Source: Leucobacter sp. 7(1) (lineage in GTDB: Bacteria; Actinomycetota; Actinomycetes; Actinomycetales; Microbacteriaceae). Taken from it: a DNA stretch of 56,138 nucleotides. The notes beneath the pieces were generated by a model that worked only from the letters and a program-made list of their open reading frames with translations, ran no database searches and was not told the origin of the DNA. The position numbers were made by a program, and so were the translations under genes. The DNA lies in contig NZ_FUID01000069.1 in NCBI RefSeq assembly GCF_900163635.1, forward strand, positions 1 through 56,138, in the 5' to 3' direction. This document shows, one piece after another, positions 50,232-56,138 of the stretch (positions within the stretch are counted from its first letter, which is position 1; every line of letters begins with the position of its first letter).

Positions 50232-51293
50232 TTACGCGCGGACCGCTCGCGTCGCCGCGGACCACTCCGCGAGCTTTGCCGCTCCGCGACCCGAATCGAT
50301 CGCATCCTCAGCGATCTTCAACTTCTCGCTCAGCCGCTCCAGCAAGGCCCGCTCCACACTCTCCGGGTGCCGAGCGAGATCAAAGGCGACGAGGCCGGCG
50401 GCGGCGTTCAGGAGCACGATGTCGCGCACCGGCCCGCGCTCCCCCTGGAACACGCGGTGCACAACCTGCGCGTTTTCGTCGGGGGTGCCGCCCACAAGGT
50501 CCTGGATCTCGGCGCGCGGGATCCCCAGCTCCCGTGGATCGATATCGTGCTCGGTGAGACCCCCGCGGCTGACCTCCCAAAGCCGGGAGTGTCCGGTGGT
50601 CGTGAGCTCGTCAAGCCCGTCGTCCCCGCGGAACACAAGTGCGGACGCGCCCCGCAGCCGGAAGACGCCCACGAAGATCGGGACGCGGTCAATATCGGCA
50701 ACGCCCACGGCGGAGGCCTCAGGCCGCACCGGGTTGCACAGCGGCCCCAGGAAGTTGAATACCGTCGGAATCCCGAGCTCAGCGCGCGCAGGTGCCACGT
50801 TCCGGAAGCCGGGGAGGAAGTGGGCGGCGTGCACAAAGGCGATGCCCACACGCTCGAACGCTTCCTGCAGCTGCGCGGCATCAAGCTCGAGCTCAACGCC
50901 CAGCGCACTGAGCACATCTGAGGACCCCGACTGGCTACTCGCGGCCCGGTTTCCGTGCTTCACGACCGGTACCCCCGCCGCCGCAGCTGTGATCGAGGCC
51001 ATCGTCGATACGTTGACGGTGCCGAAGCGGTCACCGCCCGTACCCACGATGTCGAGCGACATCGCCGGGAGCGCGAGCGGCATCGCCTCGGCCAGAATCG
51101 CATCGCGGAAGCCAATCACCTCGTCGACCGTGATTCCCTTTGCGTTGAGGGCAACAAGGAACGCGCCGATCTGCGCACCACTCGCCGCACCCGTCATAAA
51201 CCGGGACATCGCCCACTCGGCCTGAGACACGCTCAGATTCTCCCGCTCCAGCAGGGTCGTCAGAACGGTCGGCCACGTGCGCTCTTCAATCAT
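50232..51293 (-). CDS. trpD: Anthranilate phosphoribosyltransferase TrpD
   Basis: 353 residues. Transfers phosphoribose from PRPP to anthranilate. DIVGTGGDRFGTVNVST near residue 81 is the PRPP-binding loop, KHGNRAASSQSGSSD near 112 the anthranilate site, and GDDGLDELTTT near 223 supplies metal-binding acids. TACACT lies exactly six bases before the ATG, indicating a leaderless mRNA. It is alone, with the oxidase operon divergent upstream. Confidence 0.95.
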   Translation of the reverse strand: MIEERTWPTVLTTLLERENLSVSQAEWAMSRFMTGAASGAQIGAFLVALNAKGITVDEVIGFRDAILAEAMPLALPAMSLDIVGTGGDRFGTVNVSTMASITAAAAGVPVVKHGNRAASSQSGSSDVLSALGVELELDAAQLQEAFERVGIAFVHAAHFLPGFRNVAPARAELGIPTVFNFLGPLCNPVRPEASAVGVADIDRVPIFVGVFRLRGASALVFRGDDGLDELTTTGHSRLWEVSRGGLTEHDIDPRELGIPRAEIQDLVGGTPDENAQVVHRVFQGERGPVRDIVLLNAAAGLVAFDLARHPESVERALLERLSEKLKIAEDAIDSGRGAAKLAEWSAATRAVRA

Positions 51294-51499
51294 TTCTCAA
51301 GTGTAGCGAGGACACCGCCACGCGCGGGCACGCCGGGACGGCATCAGAATCGCCGGATCCGGCACGCACACACGCACTCAAGAATGCCGAAAAAAGTACA
51401 TGCTGACCCCGAATAGTCGGCGTGCTGTCCTCGACCCGCCTCCCGAAGCGGTAGGCTTGTCAGGAATCTCGCAGAAAGTTCGGCGCGCCGGTTACGAGT

Positions 51500-51535
51500 G
51501 AAAACGCACACCAAACTTTCAGCCATAATGGAGGG
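51500..51535 (+). promoter_or_regulatory. Promoter of the oxidase-bc1 operon
   Basis: CATAAT at 51524-51529 is exactly six bases before the GTG start of ctaE. GGAGGG fills the gap but touches the start codon, too close for a normal binding site, so a leaderless start is favoured. The remaining 200 bases back to trpD hold no gene. Confidence 0.5.
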
Positions 51536-52156
51536 GTGACAACGACCACTATGAATACCAAGTCAGCCGTGCCGTCGGTCAAGCGACCGAACATCGTCGC
51601 CGTCGGCACGATCGTGTGGCTCGGCAGCGAGGTGATGTTCTTCGCCGGCCTGTTCGCGATTTACTTCACGCTGCGCGCGATGAACCCGGAGCTGTGGGCC
51701 GAACAGACCGCGAAGCATAACTTCACCTTCGCCCTGATCAATACCCTGATCCTGGTCGCCTCATCCTTCACGGCCCAGGCTGGCGTCTTCGCCGCCGAGA
51801 ACGGCCGTCCCCGTCGAAGCGGTGGCAAGTGGGGAACGGTGGAGTGGTTCTTCCTCACCTTCTTCATGGGCGCCATCTTCGTGTCGGGTCAGGTGTACGA
51901 GTACGCGACCTTCGTTTCCGAGGGAATCACGCTCGGCTCTGATCCCTACGGATCCGCCTTCTACATGACCACAGGCTTCCACGGCATCCACGTGGCACTC
52001 GGCCTGGTTGCCTTCCTGCTCGTGATCGGCCGCCTCTACGCGGTCAAGAACTTCACGCACAAGGAAGAGACCACCGCGATCGTTGTGTCTTACTACTGGC
52101 ACTTCGTCGACATCGTGTGGATCATCCTCTTTATCATCATCTACGTCCTCAAGTAG
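51536..52156 (+). CDS. ctaE: Cytochrome c oxidase subunit III
   Basis: 206 residues, five membrane helices, the short actinobacterial form of subunit [21 protein letters not shown] near residue 27 and [10 protein letters not shown] near 146 are conserved; the latter His/Glu pattern is typical. Part of the aa3 oxidase that forms a supercomplex with bc1 in actinobacteria. First gene of ctaE-qcrC-qcrA-qcrB. Start is GTG; an ATG five codons on is an alternative. Confidence 0.95.
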   Translation: MTTTTMNTKSAVPSVKRPNIVAVGTIVWLGSEVMFFAGLFAIYFTLRAMNPELWAEQTAKHNFTFALINTLILVASSFTAQAGVFAAENGRPRRSGGKWGTVEWFFLTFFMGAIFVSGQVYEYATFVSEGITLGSDPYGSAFYMTTGFHGIHVALGLVAFLLVIGRLYAVKNFTHKEETTAIVVSYYWHFVDIVWIILFIIIYVLK

Positions 52157-52175
52157 CGTCAGGAGTATCGACATC

Positions 52176-52985
52176 ATGGCTCGCGCCAAGAAGAACGTCC
52201 GCAAGAGTGGCCGTCGCCACCCCCTTGCAACTGCCGCGCTGATCGCGGTCGGCCTGCTCGTCACGGGCGCCGCATACGCAGGCTTCAGCCAGACCTCCGC
52301 TACCGCAGAGATCGACCTCGAAGCTCCCGCGACAATTGAGGCCGGCGAGAAGCTGTTCGGCGCGAACTGCGCCACCTGCCACGGTGCCGCAGCTCAGGGT
52401 ACGCCTGATGGCCCCACCCTGATCGGCGTGGGCGCAGCTTCGGTGGACTTCCAGGTCAGCACCGGCCGTATGCCGCTCGCTTTCCAGGGCCCCCAGGGCA
52501 TGGTGAAGCCGACGCAGTTCACGGACGAGCAGACGCTGCAGATGGCTGCATACGTCGCATCGCTCGCACCGGGACCCGGGCTCCCCGAGTCGCAGTACCT
52601 GCAGGCTGACAGCGATGACGAGGGCGTGGCACGCGGTGGGGATCTTTTCCGCATCAACTGCGCCATGTGCCACAACGTCTCCGCAGCAGGTGGCGCGCTG
52701 ACGCAGGGCAAGTTCGCCCCGAAGCTCGCCGGTGTTGCACCGAACCACATTTACGAAGCAATGGTGACCGGGCCGCAGAACATGCCCGTCTTCAGCGACG
52801 CGAACATCTCGCCGCAGGAGAAGGCCGACATCATCTCGTACCTCAAGTACATCGAAGAGAAGCCCGCAGTCGGCGGTCTTGCCCTCGGGTCCATCGGCCC
52901 TGTGGCTGAAGGCCTCTTCATCTGGGTGATCGGACTGGGTGCCATTATCGGCCTCACCGTCTGGGTCACGGCGAAGTCGAACTAG
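52176..52985 (+). CDS. qcrC: Cytochrome bc1 complex dihaem cytochrome c subunit
   Basis: 269 residues from an ATG with AGGAG upstream. An N-terminal helix (about 15-35), two c-type haem sites CATCH (near 68) and CAMCH (near 166), and a C-terminal membrane helix (about 245-265). The dihaem form replaces soluble cytochrome c and passes electrons directly to the oxidase, a feature of actinobacteria. Nineteen bases after ctaE. Confidence 0.96.
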   Translation: MARAKKNVRKSGRRHPLATAALIAVGLLVTGAAYAGFSQTSATAEIDLEAPATIEAGEKLFGANCATCHGAAAQGTPDGPTLIGVGAASVDFQVSTGRMPLAFQGPQGMVKPTQFTDEQTLQMAAYVASLAPGPGLPESQYLQADSDDEGVARGGDLFRINCAMCHNVSAAGGALTQGKFAPKLAGVAPNHIYEAMVTGPQNMPVFSDANISPQEKADIISYLKYIEEKPAVGGLALGSIGPVAEGLFIWVIGLGAIIGLTVWVTAKSN

Positions 52986-53031
52986 CGCTCGACAGCGCAC
53001 AACGTTCATGAGTCAGGAGTCAAGGAGCAAC

Positions 53032-54147
53032 ATGGCAGAGGAAGCGAAAAACAGCGGCGGCACGGGTGCCGTTGTTGCCGCCCAGAGCCACAGCTCGGCC
53101 GATGCTGCGGGTGGTACCGCGGTCGTCGCGGCCGACGCTGTGCAGAATCCGGGCCTTCCGCCGCACCGCAAGCGCGTCACGGATCTGGACCCGAAGAAGG
53201 CGAAGAGCGCTGAGCGCACCGTCTACACCCTCTTCTACATCTCGATCGCCGGCAGCCTCGGGGCGGTACTCGCGTACATGTTCTTCCCGATCGAGTCGGG
53301 CGATCCGATGGCGATCCGGTTGCACACGCTGTTCGTGGGCCTCGGCATGGCGCTGGGTCTGCTCGCGGTCGGTATCGGCGCGGTCCACTGGGGCAAGGCC
53401 CTCATGGCGGATCACGAGTCGATCGACATGCGTCACCCCGTCCCCAGCGACGAGGAGACCCGTGAGGCATCGGCTGAGGTCTTTAAGCTTGCCAACGAAG
53501 AGTCCGGGTTCTCCCGCCGCTCGCTCGTGCGCAACAGCCTCATCGGCGCACTGATCGCCTTCCCTCTCCCCGGCATCACCCTCCTGCGCGGCCTCGCTCC
53601 GCAGGATCGCGATCCGGTGCAGATGCTGAAGCACACAATGTGGACCAAGGGCGTGCGCCTGGCGCGGGACCCCTCCGGTGTGCCGATCAAGGCGAGCGAC
53701 GTGACCATCGGTTCCGCGTTCCACGTCATCCCCGAGACGCTCACCCACGAGCAGTTCTCCGAGATGAACCTCGACGAGCGCGCGGGAAGCGACAACTTCC
53801 TCGATGCAAAGGCGAAGGCGATTGTCCTCCTAATGCGCCTGGATCAGGCCGAGCTCAAGGAGCTTCCCGAGCGTGAGAGCTGGTCGTACGACGGCATCGT
53901 CGCGTACTCCAAGGTCTGCACGCACGTCGGTTGCCCCGTCGCCCTGTACGAGCAGCACACGCACCACCTGCTGTGCCCGTGCCACCAGTCGCAGTTCGAC
54001 GTGTCGGAGCACGCGAAGGTCGTCTTCGGCCCCGCCAAGCGCCCCCTTCCGCAGCTGCCCATCACCGTGGATGACGAGGGCTACCTCGTCGCCCAGAGTG
54101 ATTTCCATGAACCTGTCGGCCCGAGCTACTGGGAGCGCCTCAAGTGA
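53032..54147 (+). CDS. qcrA: Cytochrome bc1 complex Rieske iron-sulfur subunit
   Basis: 371 residues from the ATG at 53032, which has AAGGAG five bases before it; upstream ATGs lie in the spacer. Three membrane helices (about 65-85, 100-120, 160-180), the actinobacterial type. The [2Fe-2S] ligands are in CTHVGCPV (near 302) and CPCHQSQFD (near 321). The stop overlaps the qcrB GTG. Confidence 0.96.
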   Translation: MAEEAKNSGGTGAVVAAQSHSSADAAGGTAVVAADAVQNPGLPPHRKRVTDLDPKKAKSAERTVYTLFYISIAGSLGAVLAYMFFPIESGDPMAIRLHTLFVGLGMALGLLAVGIGAVHWGKALMADHESIDMRHPVPSDEETREASAEVFKLANEESGFSRRSLVRNSLIGALIAFPLPGITLLRGLAPQDRDPVQMLKHTMWTKGVRLARDPSGVPIKASDVTIGSAFHVIPETLTHEQFSEMNLDERAGSDNFLDAKAKAIVLLMRLDQAELKELPERESWSYDGIVAYSKVCTHVGCPVALYEQHTHHLLCPCHQSQFDVSEHAKVVFGPAKRPLPQLPITVDDEGYLVAQSDFHEPVGPSYWERLK

Positions 54148-55754
54148 GCACCGTAACCGAAGCGCCCGCGCAGAACGGCTCCAGCCGTTTTACTGCCGCT
54201 GCGGCGAACTACATCGATGAGCGCACCAAGATCGGTGTTGCGGTCAAGGAGTTTGGCCGCAAGGTCTTCCCTGACCACTGGTCGTTCCTCCTTGGTGAGG
54301 TCGCGCTCTACAGCTTCGTTGTCATCCTGCTGTCGGGTACCTTCCTGACGCTGTTCTTCCAGGCAACGATGATCGAGACCGTCTACACCGGCCCGTACGT
54401 GCCGATGAAGGGCGTCGAGATGTCTGGCGCAATGGCGTCGACCCTCGATATCTCGTTCTCGATCCGCGGTGGCCTGCTGATGCGCCACGTGCACCACTGG
54501 GCAGCACTGCTCTTCGTGGCCTCGATCGGCCTGCACATGCTCCGGATCTTCTTCACGGGTGCATTCCGCAAGCCGCGCGAGCTCAACTGGATGATCGGCT
54601 TCGTGCTCTTTGTCCTCGCGATGGCAGAAGGCTTCACCGGCTACTCGCTCCCCGATGACGTGCTCTCCGGCAACGGCCTCCGCATCATCGACGGCATCAT
54701 CAAGGCGATTCCCGTGATCGGCACCTACCTGTCGTACTTCTTCTTCGGAGGCGAGTTCCCGGGTACCGACATCGTTGGCCGCCTCTACATGCTGCACATC
54801 ATGCTGCTGCCCGCACTGGTCATCCTCTTCGTGGCGCTGCACCTCGCGTTTGTGGTCATCCACAAGCACGCGCAGTACCCCGGCCCGGGCAAGACCCAGC
54901 AGAACGTTGTTGGCTTCCCGATTCTCCCCGTGTACGCGGCGAAGGCTGGCGGCTTCTTCTTCATCGTCTTCGGCGTGATCGTCCTGATCGCCTCGATCGT
55001 GGGGATTAACCCGATCTGGGCTTACGGCCCGTACGATCCCTCCCCCGTGTCCGCCGGTACCCAGCCTGACTGGTACATCGGCTTCGCGGACGGCATGCTC
55101 CGACTGGTGCCGCCGGGGCTCGAGACTGAGTGGTTCGGCTACACCTGGTCCTGGAACATGCTCCTGCCGCTGATTATCATCGGCATTTTCCTCGTCGCAG
55201 TTGCGGCCTACCCCTTCATTGAAGCGTGGGTCACGGGCGACAAGCGCGAGCACCACCTGCTGGATCGCCCCCGCAACGCGCCGACCCGTACCGCTATCGG
55301 TGCAGCCGGTGTCACGTTCTACGCGGTGATGTGGGCCGGAGCAAGCTCCGACCTCATGGCAACCCACTTCCAGCTCTCCATGGAAGGCGTGATCCACGCG
55401 CTCCAGCTGCTGCTCTTCGTGGGCCCGATCGTTGCGTACATCGTGACGAAGCGCATCTGCCTCGCGCTCCAGAAGAAGGACCGCAGCATCGCGCTCCACG
55501 GCTACGAGTCGGGCCGCATCGTGCGGATGCCCGGTGGCGAGTTCGTCGAGGTGCACAAGCCGCTGGATGAGTACGAGAAGTGGGAGCTCGTCAGCTACCA
55601 CGACTACGCTCCGCTCATGCTCCGCCCCAACGATGACGGTCGCATCCCGTTCTCCGAGCGCCTGCGTGCTGGCTTCAGCCGCTGGTTCTACGAGGACCGG
55701 ATCGTCCCCCCGTCACAGGGTGAGATCGAACAGAGCAAGCACGAGGGCCACTAA
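54144..55754 (+). CDS. qcrB: Cytochrome bc1 complex cytochrome b subunit
   Basis: 536 residues from a GTG overlapping the qcrA stop (GTGA). Haem-ligating His pairs lie in RHVHHWAALLF near residue 116 and in the fourth helix near 216-233 (HIMLLPAL to HLAFVVIHKH). The Qo motif is PDWY (QPDWYIGF near 308) rather than PEWY, as in many actinobacteria. The C-terminal extension of about 110 residues is also typical. A strong terminator ends the operon. Confidence 0.96.
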   Translation: MSTVTEAPAQNGSSRFTAAAANYIDERTKIGVAVKEFGRKVFPDHWSFLLGEVALYSFVVILLSGTFLTLFFQATMIETVYTGPYVPMKGVEMSGAMASTLDISFSIRGGLLMRHVHHWAALLFVASIGLHMLRIFFTGAFRKPRELNWMIGFVLFVLAMAEGFTGYSLPDDVLSGNGLRIIDGIIKAIPVIGTYLSYFFFGGEFPGTDIVGRLYMLHIMLLPALVILFVALHLAFVVIHKHAQYPGPGKTQQNVVGFPILPVYAAKAGGFFFIVFGVIVLIASIVGINPIWAYGPYDPSPVSAGTQPDWYIGFADGMLRLVPPGLETEWFGYTWSWNMLLPLIIIGIFLVAVAAYPFIEAWVTGDKREHHLLDRPRNAPTRTAIGAAGVTFYAVMWAGASSDLMATHFQLSMEGVIHALQLLLFVGPIVAYIVTKRICLALQKKDRSIALHGYESGRIVRMPGGEFVEVHKPLDEYEKWELVSYHDYAPLMLRPNDDGRIPFSERLRAGFSRWFYEDRIVPPSQGEIEQSKHEGH

Positions 55755-55771
55755 CCCTCAGCGCTACGCAT

Positions 55772-55805
55772 CTGGCCCCCACAGGATTCGTCCTGTGGGG
55801 GCCAG
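55772..55805 (+). terminator. Intrinsic terminator after qcrB
   Basis: A 15-bp perfect stem (55772-55786/55791-55805) closed by TTCG, 17 bases after the qcrB stop. Confidence 0.92.
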
Positions 55806-56138
55806 CTGCGTGAAGGGCGAGTGTTCCTCGCCGCCAATCCCATGAGTTCCAACACGCGCCCCGGTCCATGCCAAGACCCTCGCTCCCCCAACACGAGTCG
55901 TTTTATCTACACCTACGCGTTTATCCGGGAAATTCGCTCGGGCAGCATAAATTGCCTCGGTCTGGGTGACGCCCGGCAGTCTACCGCGACATTTCCTGAC
56001 CCAGGACCCACGCACGTCGCGCACGCCCCGGCATCCTCCACTCCTGAAAGCTGCGTTGTGCGCACCTTCGGAAGCTGTCTAGCTGTACCCGGCCATCAGG
56101 TTGGTAGCAGCCGGCTGATCGGTGGCCGGCCTCCAAGT
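55806..56138. other. Window end without a visible gene
   Basis: 333 bases. No open frame with family-like sequence or a binding site on either strand. It may be the promoter side of a gene starting beyond the window. Confidence 0.5.

Noticed and set aside
54126-55601. Very long minus-strand open frame opposite qcrB
   Set aside because: It mirrors a gene with clear cytochrome b motifs. Long antisense frames are expected at this GC content, and the translation is low-complexity His/Asp/Glu/Arg.

Overview
The window reads as chromosome of a high-GC Gram-positive actinobacterium, most likely Microbacteriaceae and possibly Leucobacter-like. This is judged from gene content and order (ctaE-qcrC-qcrA-qcrB, a SURF1/DUF3099/FabG block, a cysteine-free bL31), very GC-rich codon use, and many -10-like hexamers placed six bases before start codons. 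Taxonomy is inference; no rRNA gene is present.

Layout. 0-11 kb is core-like: SURF1, FabG, SerB, an ABC ATPase, bL31 with a possible structured leader, a DnaQ-like exonuclease, a hydrolase/TrmH-type methyltransferase/PAP2 run, and a SulP transporter divergent from a MerR regulator. 11-16 kb is accessory and decaying: a broken GNAT gene, an orphan AbiEi-like protein, a MerR/MFS pair and a RhuM-family pseudogene. 15.7-20.8 kb is a transport/oxidation cassette: cupin, Crp/Fnr regulator, SsuA/TauA-type lipoprotein, a permease fused to its ATPase, and a flavin acyl-CoA-dehydrogenase-like enzyme, suggesting scavenging of an organosulfur or similar compound. 20.8-23.5 kb carries efflux genes (TetR/MFS with a strong operator, PACE). 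23.5-29.6 kb is a ferric-siderophore uptake operon with two DtxR/IdeR-like boxes. 29.9 kb encodes an LAETG-anchored surface protein.

31-42.6 kb is a mosaic island of visibly lower GC: a tRNA-like fragment, an unrecognised 550-residue protein, an IS21 remnant with broken istA/istB, a reverse transcriptase coupled to a SLATT membrane protein (the best candidate for an unusual defence system, with two possible structured-RNA segments beside it), a truncated integrase joined to a broken ABC exporter, and an intact VOC/DrrA/DrrB unit divergent from ArsR/SRPBCC across a perfect dyad.

42.6-56 kb returns to core-like content: YqeY, an HTH_42 protein, SoxR divergent from ferredoxin across a textbook SoxR box and followed by superoxide dismutase, TrpF, a BCCT transporter, an M23 peptidase, TrpD, and cytochrome oxidase subunit III plus the cytochrome bc1 genes.

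Two chromosome-wide habits stand out: short tandem repeats at gene ends, three of them with the same 16-bp period but unrelated units, and many apparently leaderless genes.
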